64,000 nucleotides of DNA, taken from assembly GCF_018128285.1 (NCBI RefSeq), contig NZ_CP072380.1:992001-1056000 (forward strand). Direction: 5' to 3'. Source of the DNA: Atopobium sp. oral taxon 416. GTDB lineage: Bacteria; Actinomycetota; Coriobacteriia; Coriobacteriales; Atopobiaceae. Shown in pieces: positions 26,104 to 36,454 of the stretch. A program made the position numbers and the translations under genes. The notes below the pieces were generated by a model. That model did not search any database. It saw only the letters and a list, made by a program, of their open reading frames with translations, and had not been told where the DNA came from. Each line of letters opens with the position of its first letter. Position 1 is the stretch's first letter.

Positions 26104-28545
26104 TCATGCCAGGGTCCCAGAGTAGCCGTGTGGTAGTGCCTGAGATTCGTCGGGATTCGGTCCCGGCCACGAGCGGATCCGCTCGAGCATTCCATCCACG
26201 TCCAAGACGCCGAGGACAAAGCCTTTACGAATCAGCTCTTCCGGGACAAACTCATCGTACTTGTCAAAGTAGGGAACTTCGCCCGGATAGAGCAGATCTA
26301 TCGGATCGAGTGGCTTTGCAGCTTCTTCCTTCACGATTTTGAAGAACTCATAGCCGTCCACCTTCATCGTAAACTGCAGGAAGTAGGGACGGGAGGAGTC
26401 GAGGCCTTTGAGGCCTAAGCGCTCTGCACATTTGATCTTGAGGAAACGCTCTAGTGCCAAGAAGGCATAGGTACCGAGCCAGGGAAAGAGACAGTAGGTC
26501 CTGCCACCCACGTTGATCAGTGGTTGGTCAGTGATGTGGGCGTTGCGGCACACGTGGCGCGCCTGTGCCAGTCTAAAGCGGGCATTTCTTCTAAGGTAGG
26601 GGTAGACCGTATCCTCCTGCAACACCTTTTTCATGTGTTCCAGGATATGGGTGTTGATGTCCCCTGCGACCATACCGAAATAGGCGGGCACTTTGCCCTT
26701 GACTTTAGTGCATTCAATCAGGTGGCGCTTGTAGTCGATCTCCTCGATCACCCATACGGCACCGGCAATTGCGATACGTTCTCCGACCGGCGGTGGCTGC
26801 ACGATCGTACCTAACTCCTGCGATTCACTGCGGACCGTGAATTCTTCATCGGTTGAAAAGACTGCATAGAAGCGGAAGTCATTGATCTGCCGCTCTCCGG
26901 CAAGACCCACAATAAGGCCACCTTCAGGAGTGCGGTGGATATGCTCGATCTCAATTAGATGCCGCAATAATACCTTGTAATCTTCCTGGCTCACCCGGTG
27001 GAAGGGGGTCAGAGTCAGTACCTGTCGTGCCAGCTCAGAAGGAGCCATCTCACCAGTGCTTGCCAGTGTTGCCATCGTCTGATGGTAAAGCAAAGAGTAG
27101 GGAATCCGGTTGAAGCGCGGAGGCTCTACCCAGCGCTCCTCGATATAGAGCTGTACCAGAGAGATTCCCTGCAACAGTTTCCAGGGTACGGTCTCAGGGA
27201 GTAAGGCTCTGGCCTCTGGCTGCTCCTCGCGCATCACAAACCACATCTCAGAGGGGTTACCCCGTCTGCCGGTTCTACCCATACGCTGTAGGAAGCTAGA
27301 GACCGTAAAGGGGGCATCGATTTGGAAAGCGCGCTCGAGGCGGCCGATATCGATACCAAGCTCGAGGGTGGCGGTCGTCACCGTGGTGAGCTTGCTGTCC
27401 TCGTCGCGCATCATATCTTCAGCGGACTCACGGAAGCTCGCCGAGAGGTTGCCGTGGTGGATGAGGAAGCGGTCCGGTTCCCCGTTTGCCTCAGCGTATT
27501 GGCGCAGGGATGTGGTGACTGCCTCGCACTCCTCACGGGAGTTACAGAAGACAAGGCACTTGTGTCCCCGAGTGTGCTCAAAGATGTAGCCGATGCCAGG
27601 ATCCGCAAAGACCGGGGCGGTATCTGAGGCGGGTTCCGGGGTATCATCTCCTTTGTCGGGAGATTGTGCCTGTGGTGTAGCGTCAGTGACGTCTGTGACA
27701 TCTTCTGTGCGCTGATCGCGTGGTGGGATATGCTCTGAGCGTGGATGCTCGTTGTAGGGCATCTCGTAGGCGACGTCATTCTCAACGGTTTGAGTGGAAC
27801 CACCGAGTCCATCTTCACCGCGCTCGGGTGCCTGAGGACCTGAGATGTAGAAGTGCTCCATGGAGAGACGCCAGCGCTCTTTAGGGGCCTCAAACTTAGG
27901 GATCGCACACTTACGGCCACTGCCCCAGGAGAGGTAGACACCGGTTTCTTCAGGTTCACCGATCGTCGCAGAAAGGCCGATACGGCGGGGATTGACGTGC
28001 GCGAGTCGGCTGATACGCTGGATACAGCAGAGCGTCTGGTCACCGCGGTCCCCTCTGAGCAGCGAGTGTACCTCGTCGATCACCACATAGCGCAGATCTG
28101 CAAAGAGGCGAGGTATCGCACTGTGGCGGTGCAGCAGCATAGCCTCCAGGGATTCCGGTGTGATCTGCAGGATCCCCGAGGGATGCTTTAGCATCTTGTG
28201 CTTATGGGACTGTGAGACATCCCCGTGCCAGTGCCACACCGGGATATTCCCCTCGTTGCACAGGGGTTCCAAGCGCAAGAATTGGTCATTGATCAGAGCC
28301 TTTAAGGGCCCGATATAGATGCAGCCCACGCTCGTGGGTGGGTCCTCATAGAACTGGGTCAGGATCGGGAAAAAGGCCGCCTCAGTCTTTCCTGAGGCGG
28401 TCGAGGCGGTAAGCAGGAGGTTGTCGTCGGTGTTGAAGATCACATCAGCCGCAGCGACCTGGACGGCGCGTAAATCTTTCCAGTTGTGGGAATAGATGAA
28501 GTCCTGAACAAAGGGGGCATAACGGTCAAAAGTATCCATCGGCAT
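26104..28545 (-). CDS. Lhr/BrxHI-type DEVH superfamily 2 helicase
   Basis: ATP-dependent helicase of 813 residues. RecA domain 1 has motif I TASTASGKT (about 46-53), Ib-like QITPESLEA, motif II DEVH (157-160) and motif III SAT (192-194). RecA domain 2 has LVFCNSREECE, TATLELGIDIG (motif V) and QRMGRTGRRG (motif VI). About 80 residues of acidic, Pro/Thr/Asp-rich low complexity (236-315) are inserted between the two RecA domains, which is unusual. The C-terminal half resembles the accessory region of Lhr-like proteins. It is last in a three-gene operon, two bases after the ATPase gene. BrxHI of BREX loci is the closest functional analogue by context; its in vivo substrate is unknown. Confidence 0.87.
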   Translation of the reverse strand: MPMDTFDRYAPFVQDFIYSHNWKDLRAVQVAAADVIFNTDDNLLLTASTASGKTEAAFFPILTQFYEDPPTSVGCIYIGPLKALINDQFLRLEPLCNEGNIPVWHWHGDVSQSHKHKMLKHPSGILQITPESLEAMLLHRHSAIPRLFADLRYVVIDEVHSLLRGDRGDQTLCCIQRISRLAHVNPRRIGLSATIGEPEETGVYLSWGSGRKCAIPKFEAPKERWRLSMEHFYISGPQAPERGEDGLGGSTQTVENDVAYEMPYNEHPRSEHIPPRDQRTEDVTDVTDATPQAQSPDKGDDTPEPASDTAPVFADPGIGYIFEHTRGHKCLVFCNSREECEAVTTSLRQYAEANGEPDRFLIHHGNLSASFRESAEDMMRDEDSKLTTVTTATLELGIDIGRLERAFQIDAPFTVSSFLQRMGRTGRRGNPSEMWFVMREEQPEARALLPETVPWKLLQGISLVQLYIEERWVEPPRFNRIPYSLLYHQTMATLASTGEMAPSELARQVLTLTPFHRVSQEDYKVLLRHLIEIEHIHRTPEGGLIVGLAGERQINDFRFYAVFSTDEEFTVRSESQELGTIVQPPPVGERIAIAGAVWVIEEIDYKRHLIECTKVKGKVPAYFGMVAGDINTHILEHMKKVLQEDTVYPYLRRNARFRLAQARHVCRNAHITDQPLINVGGRTYCLFPWLGTYAFLALERFLKIKCAERLGLKGLDSSRPYFLQFTMKVDGYEFFKIVKEEAAKPLDPIDLLYPGEVPYFDKYDEFVPEELIRKGFVLGVLDVDGMLERIRSWPGPNPDESQALPHGYSGTLA

Positions 28546-28547
28546 CC

Positions 28548-29954
28548 CTAGATATCAAATTCGGCAAACTCATCGGTGCCGTTGTCACCTGTCTGAGCTG
28601 TAGTAGAGCTCGTGGCATTTGTCTTCTTGGAACGTAGGGCTGCCTGCTCCTCTACGGGCGTCTCGACGGGCTTCTTAAAGGTGTCGCCCTGCAGCAGGTC
28701 CTCGATCTTCATCGTTGGATTCTGGTAGAGGATATCGAGCATCTCAATAAAGTCACGGATAACCTCACGCGGGGTCAGGTGTGAATCTGCACCCACACGA
28801 TCAAACTCCGCAGATAAGAAGGCCACTAACTCCTGTTGAGTGATGGTGCGCTTATAGCCAAAGAGTTCGGCATGGATATCGGCTAGCTTTTCGATCAGGA
28901 CGAGGAGCTCCTCGTGGGTTAAAGGCTCCAAGTGGATGACCGGGGCGAGCATATCTGCCAAGCCTTCCTGGGCAAAGCGACCCTGGGTAAGGCGGCTTCT
29001 CAGTGCCTCGTAGGAGTAGAGGCCCCGGCGTCTGTCTTCGATAGTCTGTGGGGTGCCACCCATAATGATACCGAGATAGTGGGCCTTGCCCTGCAGGGTG
29101 TCGTTGTACATCGTGAGGATCTTCTCGTAGTTGTACTGACGGCTGATTGCATTGGGGATCTTGTACAGGTTGACCAGCTCATCGATCAGGATAATGAGGC
29201 CATTGTAGCCTGCGGCATGGAAGAACGTGGCTAGAACCTTCAGGTATTCGTACCAATCTGCATCATCGATAATGATGTTTACCCCGAGCTCTTGGCGAGC
29301 TCCGGTCTTGGTGCGGTACTCACCGCGGAACCACTTGGTGACATTGGCTTTGGTCTCGGCGTCGCCCTCGAGGCTGGCGTGCCAGTACATCGTAAGCAGA
29401 CGGGCAAAGTCATAGCCATGCACGAGCTCCTGTACCTGTGAGGTGATCTTCATGATCTGGCGCTCCATGGCATCTGTGAAGGTAGGATCGTCTGGCTTGA
29501 TGCCGTCCTCTACGGTGACCTTTGTTTGGATACCGGAAACCCAGCGGTCCAGAACTAAGTTCAAAGCGCCACCGTCCGGGCGGGTCTTGGTGGAGAGGTT
29601 ACGGATCAACTCACGATAGGTAGCCAGTCCCTGTCCATTAGTGCCTTGGAAACGGCGCTCGGGAGAGAGGTCTGCATCGCAGACCACAAAGTTGTTGCCC
29701 ATTGCGTGGTTACGGATGGTCTGCAGTAAGAAGGATTTACCGGAACCGTAGCGGCCCACAAGGAAACGGAAGCTTGCGCCGCCGTCTTGTACCAAGCTCA
29801 GGTCATGGAGCAGTGCAGCAATCTCACGCTCACGGCCGACCGTGATGTAGGGGAGACCGATTCTGGGAACAACGCCACCTTTGAGAGAGTTGATAATGAC
29901 AGAAGCAATGCGCTTAGGGACGCGCGCGGGCTGATTTGACTGTTGTTGGCTCAT
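28548..29954 (-). CDS. BrxC/BrxD-type (DUF2791) P-loop ATPase
   Basis: 468-residue AAA-like ATPase of the BREX ATP-binding family. N-terminal KRIASVIINSLKGGVVPRIGLPYITVGREREIAAL is a typical start; the Walker A is GRYGSGKS (67-74) and the Walker B lies in GLIILIDELVNLYKI, followed by a sensor-like MGGTPQTIED and the segment RLTQGRFAQEGLADMLAP. The C-terminal tail is Ser/Thr-rich and ends DEFAEFDI. It overlaps the TerB gene by four bases (ATGA) and is followed by the helicase after two bases, so the three are translated together. In BREX this ATPase partners with the helicase; no PglX or PglZ is present nearby. Confidence 0.87.
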   Translation of the reverse strand: MSQQQSNQPARVPKRIASVIINSLKGGVVPRIGLPYITVGREREIAALLHDLSLVQDGGASFRFLVGRYGSGKSFLLQTIRNHAMGNNFVVCDADLSPERRFQGTNGQGLATYRELIRNLSTKTRPDGGALNLVLDRWVSGIQTKVTVEDGIKPDDPTFTDAMERQIMKITSQVQELVHGYDFARLLTMYWHASLEGDAETKANVTKWFRGEYRTKTGARQELGVNIIIDDADWYEYLKVLATFFHAAGYNGLIILIDELVNLYKIPNAISRQYNYEKILTMYNDTLQGKAHYLGIIMGGTPQTIEDRRRGLYSYEALRSRLTQGRFAQEGLADMLAPVIHLEPLTHEELLVLIEKLADIHAELFGYKRTITQQELVAFLSAEFDRVGADSHLTPREVIRDFIEMLDILYQNPTMKIEDLLQGDTFKKPVETPVEEQAALRSKKTNATSSTTAQTGDNGTDEFAEFDI

Positions 29955-32038
29955 AGGTTCAAGGCCTTTCTTATATCATCCGTGTAGTCTTCAATAAGGC
30001 AGGGCTGGTCATTCTCGTCCATCTCAAGTGAGACGTCACCTGTTATATCAAAGAGTTTTTCGTTGATCGAGTCCACCAACATATCCGGTGTGGTGGGGGT
30101 GTGTTTAAGGATATCCTGAATCGGTTTGCCTGCAAGGAGTGCACGCAACAGCGAGAACTCAGTGTCGTCCAGGCTGTAGGGGTGTCCCTCATCTGTTTGT
30201 GTTTCAGTACTCTCCTGAGCGACCGGTGTACTCGCAGGTACTGCTTGCGATTTATTCTCGGGGGCTGTGGACGTAACGGTGACAACAGGCGCTACCGGCT
30301 CCGGTTCATCTTGGCGCTCTTCATCGACCAAAAGTGCATCGCGGGTAACCACAGAGGCATCCCTGATTGCATGGAGTTGGGAGAGATCGACGGTGAAGCG
30401 CCGCTCCTCCTTCTCTTTGCGGATTCGTTCTGCTTCTGCCTGCTTGACTTTAAAGTTGTCGATTGCCGTGACAATGAACTTTGTCTCGTATCTTGCCACC
30501 TTCTTCTGTGGCTTCAAGGGATGCTTGAAATTCCAGGCCTCGCGCATGTGGCGGTCAATCTCGCGATAGATCTTTCCCAGGGCTGGATTCGTGTGGTCAT
30601 ACCCGAAGGGGAACGTCTCACTGAAGTTATTGGCTGCATAGGGGAATGCCTCAGGGTTAGGTTTGTGTTCAAGAGTGATCCCATCACCTAAGTCATAGAG
30701 GATTTGGTCTTTGCCAAAATCTACCCTGACCGGTGTGGTGTCAAAGGCAGGCATCCAGATATTACCCCGATACCCTACAAGGAAGTTCACAAAGTTAACC
30801 TGGCGCCGTTTATGGAAGTGCTCCACAAAGTCACGGAATACTTCCGCGGTGATTGCGATGCGTTCTTTCTCGTGTTTTTTGAAGAAGGCGGAACGCTTGG
30901 GGTCTACCGAAGAGAAGATATCTAAAGCCTCAACCACATCCTTGTTGGAAACCGGATCAGTTCCATACTTGGGATCCGGGATCTCCCATTTCTTGTGCTG
31001 GGAAAAGATATAGTTCTGTGCCTTACGCAGGATGAAGGCAGCATGGGCGTATCTGCGATGATAGGGGCCTACCAGGAGCTTGGGATTATCGCCGGAGAAG
31101 ATACGGTAATCCTGAATGATCGTTTCGAGAGCTTCACGAACGAAGTTGTCTTCCTGATCCTCGGGATAACTATCCAACAGGCACTCAAGCTCGTCTAAAG
31201 TCTCCTTGGGGTTGTGGAGAATGTCGCCGAGTGCCAAAAGTTCATAGGCGTAGAGCAACCCGGTGAAACCGGGTGCTGTGTCGACTCTCCTATGTCTCCA
31301 CTGCGTTCTCCAGTAGAAGTACGCTCGTAGCTCTTTGTCGGTCAGATCGGTATACATCGGGCGGTAGAGTGTCTTCCACTTGACAGAGAACTTTGTATTC
31401 TCTTCGTAGTCCTTTGCGAGCTTGGTTTCCTTCATAAAGAGATCGGTGTGTTGGCGAAAGCCGTAGTAGGTAAAGCTGTCTTTGCGGTCCTCATCTTCGA
31501 GCCTGCGCATCTCCCTGAGCGTTTTTGGGAGGTTAGTGTGGGGGTTTCTTTTGGAGTGGCTGGTAATTCGTCTGGTGCCGACATTTGCCCACCTGCCGGG
31601 GCAGTTGTTCCAGGACCCGCCATAGACATTCTCGCCGAATTCATCCTCGGTAAGCGTGTCGTCAGAGTTGAGAAGGCCGTTAGCGTCCTCATCGGTAGAC
31701 GGATTCGAGTGAGAATAGAGACGGGCAAGGAGCAGTTTTCTTCTCAGCTCATTGTCATCGATCAGATATGCTCGTCCATCACTGGTCCTGAACCCCACAG
31801 CATACTCATCGTCGTCGACGTATCTCGATCTGCGGTGATCTTCGCGATGATCGATGTGCGCCGGTGAGGACGTGCCATGCTGTTGGTTATAGCGTTTTGC
31901 ATAGTCAGAACCGGTCTGGATCAGAGGCTCATCGCAGTATGTCCCCTGCTCCTCAATGATATCTCTGATTAACTCTCGCATTACGGCTTGAAGCTGTGCT
32001 TTTGCAGCGGGATCAGGCTGGTGAGGTTGGTGGATCAA
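29951..32038 (-). CDS. TerB-N/TerB-C domain protein
   Basis: Cytosolic protein of 695 residues from the TTG at 32038 (AAGGGA nine bases upstream); in-frame GTGs at 32086 and 32068 are alternatives. The middle carries a TerB-N-like pattern (LYRPMYTDLTDKELRAYFYWRTQ, then GLLYAYELLALGD), the region usually found in tellurite-resistance-related systems. The C-terminal 75 residues fit TerB-C (FSLLRALLAGK, then SINEKLFDITGD and LIEDYTDDIRKAL), after a Pro/Thr-rich linker. It is the first gene of the operon. Known Ter-domain proteins are linked by comparative genomics with stress and DNA processing; the biochemical role of this one is not established. Confidence 0.75.
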   Translation of the reverse strand: MIHQPHQPDPAAKAQLQAVMRELIRDIIEEQGTYCDEPLIQTGSDYAKRYNQQHGTSSPAHIDHREDHRRSRYVDDDEYAVGFRTSDGRAYLIDDNELRRKLLLARLYSHSNPSTDEDANGLLNSDDTLTEDEFGENVYGGSWNNCPGRWANVGTRRITSHSKRNPHTNLPKTLREMRRLEDEDRKDSFTYYGFRQHTDLFMKETKLAKDYEENTKFSVKWKTLYRPMYTDLTDKELRAYFYWRTQWRHRRVDTAPGFTGLLYAYELLALGDILHNPKETLDELECLLDSYPEDQEDNFVREALETIIQDYRIFSGDNPKLLVGPYHRRYAHAAFILRKAQNYIFSQHKKWEIPDPKYGTDPVSNKDVVEALDIFSSVDPKRSAFFKKHEKERIAITAEVFRDFVEHFHKRRQVNFVNFLVGYRGNIWMPAFDTTPVRVDFGKDQILYDLGDGITLEHKPNPEAFPYAANNFSETFPFGYDHTNPALGKIYREIDRHMREAWNFKHPLKPQKKVARYETKFIVTAIDNFKVKQAEAERIRKEKEERRFTVDLSQLHAIRDASVVTRDALLVDEERQDEPEPVAPVVTVTSTAPENKSQAVPASTPVAQESTETQTDEGHPYSLDDTEFSLLRALLAGKPIQDILKHTPTTPDMLVDSINEKLFDITGDVSLEMDENDQPCLIEDYTDDIRKALNL

Positions 32039-32249
32039 AATAATTGTTCCCTTTTTTCTAGTAGTCACACAAAGATAATTATACACGCGTTAACTACATA
32101 AGCGCGAACGTGTGTATGTCCATTAAAAGCTATAGAATTAGCCGGCCGCCGTGCTGTGCGGTGCGTAACGTTGTGGGGATCTGTCCTGTCACTGAGCCTT
32201 CATATTGTGACCTGTGTCAATATTTCGGACACAAAAACTTGAGATCTTT

Positions 32250-33480
32250 AAGCTGCATTGGATGGTGATATCTGGTCCTCTTCTGATATAGGTTTCGTTC
32301 TTTCAAAGAAAGCATCTACTACCTTCGCTGGAATTTTGTTGTTGATCGTTGAGTGGGGACGTTTTCTGTTGTAGTAGCCCTCAATGAATTCAGCTAGCGC
32401 ATGTATGGCATCCTTTCTTGTTGCAAAGCCTTCTCGCTAGTACATCTCGCCTTTAAGAGTGGAAAGAAAGACCTCTCTACGGCACTATCGTGGTAGTTAC
32501 CCCAGCGGCTGCAGGAGAGCCTCACATCGTTTATCTTAAGCCCACAGAGCAGACAAACCTAAGAGGTGTATTGGACACCTTTGTCTGAATGAAAGGCTGC
32601 ATTTTCTGCCACATATCCTCGACACCTAGCCACTTGCAGTGTATCTAGCACACTATCGGCTCCCGTTCTATCCAACAGCGATCAAGCCTACCACCATGTA
32701 GGTGTTTAAGTCTCACACAGCAAGAAAGATAGAACCAGCCCTTTTCTGTGAAGAGATAGGTAATATCTCCAACAAGCTTATAGGTGGAGTCAGGGCTTTA
32801 TGAGGTCACAATGTATAAGATCAGGCTTTGGTTTGGCATATCTGTCAGGGACAGTGGTTCTCTTCTGATCTGTAAAGGGAGTGAGCCCTTTATTCTTAAG
32901 CTCGCGCATGCATTTTCCTACCCTGTAGAGGGTAGTGTTGGAAAACTCATCAGCTAGATAGCAGTGGGTGTAAACCTAGCCCCAAAACCTCTGTCAGACT
33001 CTGCCCACACCCGCCAGATAGCCTCTGTAAGCTCACTGCACCCGTTTTCTGGTGCTCCTAAAGAACACCCATGAATAAAAGCTTGAGTGTAATGCCTTAA
33101 GGAGTAAAGCCTGTATCTTGATCGGGAAGTTTTCCTTCTCCTTAAGCATCTGCTTGTAACAATCTATTGCACTTAAGATCCTTTGCGAAGAAGGCCGTGG
33201 CTGCCTTTAAGAAGGCATGTTCCATCTCAAGCTCTTTGCTGCGCTTGGCATAAGGCTTTTGAGCTTTTCCTCTTTAGCCTCGCTGCGCTTAAGCAGCTGA
33301 TAGCCTATCTCTGTGCTCTTTTACCCAGCGGATCTGTGTTTTGGGATTAAGCCCTAACTCGGTGGCGAGATGGGCTATCGACTTGCCAGTGGAGATAGCG
33401 TAGTCAGCTGTTTTCAGGCGCTACTCATCGCTGTATTTGGTAGCAAGATTGTTTATTACCTGTCGTCCTTTCGGTCGGCT
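32250..33480 (-). pseudogene. IS3-family element, nearly full length but decayed
   Basis: The C-terminus is clear on the minus strand: GFATRKDAIHALAEFIEGYYN, then RKRPHSTINNKIPAKVVDAFFER, stop near 32252. The OrfA start region near 33470 reads KYSDE then RLKTADYAISTGKSIAHLATELG. Between them the OrfB core is full of stops. About 1.2 kb, the normal size of an IS3 element, so it is a single old copy. The 210 bp between it and the TerB gene hold no gene. Confidence 0.7.
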
Positions 33481-34389
33481 TGTCTTGCAGTTAAGAGGAA
33501 CCTCATAATTCCTCGAGCTGCACTGTCCGAAAAAACGATACAGGTCACAGCAACCTATGCTTACTGCGCTGGACAGGGCTGCTGCGTCCTGCGCTGCGTG
33601 GATTCCTGGCGGTAGTTCGAACACGACCACCTCTGTCATATGTCCAAGATCTGTGCCGATGCCTGGAGTAGGATATCGGCAGGGCTGGATTGCTTTCTGC
33701 GAGCTCGTCTAGAAAAAGTACGACAGCTCATACGATGACACCTCGCTTCCCCAGGGCCCACAGGATTATCTCGAATATCAAGGTATATGTCGAAGGAGTG
33801 TTCCACAGCCTTCCGAAGGCCCATATACAAGTCGTATGCCGACTCGTTCAACTAAAGATACAGCCACAGGGATTCTTTTGATGCTTGGTGCCGATCTCCT
33901 CCACGGGATGTGCCTCATGTGTATCCCGCTTGCAGGCATCGCGGCCACACTGCAGCCAAAGTTGTCTAAGCAGCTTACAGTTCATGGAGCCTAACTGTGC
34001 CGCAAGTCCCTAGCCATTTATGCCAAATGGATTCGATGTCTCCGATTAGGCCATGTCAGACTCATGATATAGCTGGTGGTTCTGAGACATCGATTTGACC
34101 ATCCTTTTGAATCCCGCAAAGATGTGTCCAAGGGACACGGATTGCGAGGCAAGGATATCGAAGACCACGAAGAAGATATACACAGCGCGAGCTTCAAGAT
34201 GGCAGTCGCGCTGGGGGTGGCGAAGGAGCAGGGGACGCTCTTGCAGGTTGCCGTAAAGCACGGCGTGAGCCCATCGCTTACGCCATCATGGAGAGATGAG
34301 CTGCCTACACCATATGGATTGGCTACACTTAGCTGGATGCTTTCATGAGGGACATAAGATACGAGAGAAAGGCATCCCCGATCCCCGCA
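33481..34389. other. Decayed mobile DNA, possibly IS1595-like
   Basis: No intact gene. On the plus strand around 33755-33880 the peptide SNIKVYVEGVFHSLPKAHIQ resembles the conserved SNLK-x-W-x-x-GTYH-x-x-x-KHLQ segment of IS1595/ISXO2 transposases. The rest (including a minus-strand open frame at 34046-34261) shows no motif I recognise. Confidence 0.35.
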
Positions 34390-35390
34390 ATGGCAAACCC
34401 CCAAGCATCCAAGAAAGTTCCACGAGAAGTTCAAGCACCAGATGGTTAAGCTCTACGACAACGGCAAGTCGACGTCTTAAGATACTTGAGAGGTACGGGT
34501 TGCGTCGCTCGACTCTGCACCTCCGGGTGAAGGCGATCCATAAGAGCGGCTCTACCAGAGCCACCTGCAAGTAGGACCCCTGAAGAGCAAGAGCTCATCG
34601 AGCTTGCAAGGGAAAACAGACAGCGCTGATATACGCACTAAGATAGCCGTGATAGAGGAAAGCTCCGATCACTACCTGATATCTGTGCAATGTTAAGATC
34701 CTAGGCGTGAAGAAGCTGCCCTACTGCTCGATTGCACTGCCGTAAGAAGGCCGCCCGATCCCTTAAGCGGAAACGTAGTCGCTGTGCAGACACGACAGTC
34801 GCAGGCGCTGTGGCGCCAGGAAGGGCAAGCTCGCCTCTCGAAGGCGCAGACGCGATAACGTAGAGGGTACACGCCTATGCACCCAACGAATCCGGGCTGA
34901 CCTGCATCCTTAAGCGTGTCTTCGACGCTCACGTACCGCACACCCACCTTACAGGCGAGCTGACCTACGTGTACGTGCTTTGCATCTGGCACCTGAGTCT
35001 GTCTGCACCTTGAGCTGGACATCTGCCATATCGGCGATCACATATCCGGCGCAAGGAAGCTTATGAAGTCAGCCTTTGTAAGCGTGACGTTTTTGCTCTT
35101 CGGCAAAGACGTGTCCCACACCAAGTGCGGCTTTAAGTTTGACAGTGCGGCGATAGGCGAGCTCTTTAGGATCATGCAGTCGAGGTACAAGAAGGGCTGC
35201 CCTGTGACAGCGCTATCGTCGAGTCCACCAACACGATACAAAAAGCCGAGTTTGTCTACCACAAGAGCTTTGAGAGCCTCTATGAGCTGCAAGCTGAGCG
35301 CTTAGGTGTGGTGGTACAGCTACGAGCGGATGCACTTAAAGCTAAGTTAGATGAGCCCGGTCGCGCTCAGGGAAGAGTCCCTCGCGAAGT
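34390..35390 (+). pseudogene. IS3-family element remnant (ISLre-like group)
   Basis: OrfA-like text: KFHEKFKHQMVKLYDNGKSTS, then YGLRRSTLHLRVKAIHKSGST and EEQELIELARENRQR. OrfB pieces in other frames include HLTGELTYVYVLCIWHLSLS (first catalytic aspartate region) and near the end GCPCDSAIVESTNTIQKAEF then VYHKSFESLYELQAE, the usual C-terminal block. Many stops and frame changes. Inactive. Confidence 0.6.
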
Positions 35391-35928
35391 AACAAAACTA
35401 TATTCTACCATCATACACGAAACGACTGTATAAATCTATGCCACTGCACTTATGCACATATTGGTCTGTAAGACAAATTTTTATTAAACCATACTAGTAA
35501 CTAGAAAAGGAGGAGTCATAGAAGAAAGGAGCTGTTAGAGAGAGCCAGGTCAATTTTTTATCAGTAATAATGGTTGTTTAATTCGCTATTTAATAAGAGG
35601 AGATGAAGTTATTTTTAAATGCGATGGTAATCAAGCTTTGTTATTGAGCTGAACGGCAGATGAATCATGTCGACAGCCCAATAAAATTTGGCAAATTTAA
35701 AAATATATGTTCTGGTCGGAGTGTAAACCCATCGGCAGGGTGAGATATTCCTTACCGGCAAGTAATAATGAAAATTACTCCTCTTATTCAAATAATATTG
35801 AGTGTTTTCCACTGTAGTAAAAACTACTTTCGCTTGAGAATATGTGTATCAAATAACCTATGTGCAAGGTCAAACTATTCTATATAGAAAACCATGTGGT
35901 CGCAAAATAATAGTAAAAAAGGTGAAAA
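35391..35928. other. AT-rich leader of the sugar island, no gene recognised
   Basis: Composition drops sharply to AT-rich here and stays so to about 43 kb. It should hold the promoter of the PTS operon. It also holds one short RFN-like sequence described separately. Confidence 0.5.
35731..35779 (+). promoter_or_regulatory. Weak, partial FMN-riboswitch-like sequence
   Basis: ATCGGCAGGGTGA, TTCC and TACCGGC occur in the order and spacing of the 5' half of the RFN element, followed by a small stem GTAAT/ATTAC. The 3' half of the element (GGTGAAATTCC-like block and GCCGACAGT) is not found after it. No riboflavin gene is nearby. It is either a remnant or chance. Confidence 0.2.
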
Positions 35929-36387
35929 TTGTTCTTCGATGAAAAAATAATAGAAATAAGATTAGATCTTGATACAAGTGAAGAAGTTATTTCATATCTG
36001 TCCGATATTCTATTTCAACGGGGCATTGTAAAAAAGAATTTTTGTAGTCATGTTATTGCAAGGGAAAAGCAATTCCCAACAGGGCTAGCTATTAATGGCG
36101 ATTTCAGTATCGCCATACCGCATACGGATTCTATATATGTAAATAGGCCACAAATTGCTCTAGCAACGTTATCTCATCCAATAGTTTTTAAGGATATGGT
36201 TGATGCCTCAAAAAATGTGAACGTGAGTTTAGTGTTCTTGATAGCAATGAGCAATCCGCATGAACAACCTCAGCTTCTTAACAATTTGCTGACGATGTGC
36301 CAGCAACCAAATGTGGTGAAAGAAATATTAAAGGCAAAGACGAGCTATGCAGTTTACAAAATTTTGCAGATACACAACTTGAAATGA
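35929..36387 (+). CDS. PTS EIIA component, galactitol/fructose type
   Basis: Cytosolic phosphocarrier of 152 residues that takes phosphate from HPr and passes it to EIIB. The active histidine sits in SIAIPHTDS, preceded by EEVISYLSDILFQRGIVKKNF and ending NVSLVFLIAMSNPHEQ and LLTMCQQPNVVKEIL, the EIIA_2 pattern. The start is TTG 35929; AAGGTGA lies just upstream. First gene of an IIA-IIC-IIB set on one strand. AT-rich like its neighbours and unlike the rest of the window. Confidence 0.88.
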   Translation: MFFDEKIIEIRLDLDTSEEVISYLSDILFQRGIVKKNFCSHVIAREKQFPTGLAINGDFSIAIPHTDSIYVNRPQIALATLSHPIVFKDMVDASKNVNVSLVFLIAMSNPHEQPQLLNNLLTMCQQPNVVKEILKAKTSYAVYKILQIHNLK

Positions 36388-36454
36388 TTGTCTGTAAAGA
36401 TAGCTAGTTGTATTTATAAAACTTCATAAATAAATTGATATGTTAGGAGTGACC

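Noticed and set aside
26104-32038. Complete BREX locus
   Set aside because: No PglX methylase, PglZ phosphatase or BrxA/BrxB-like gene lies in the flanks, which are IS remnants and a transporter.
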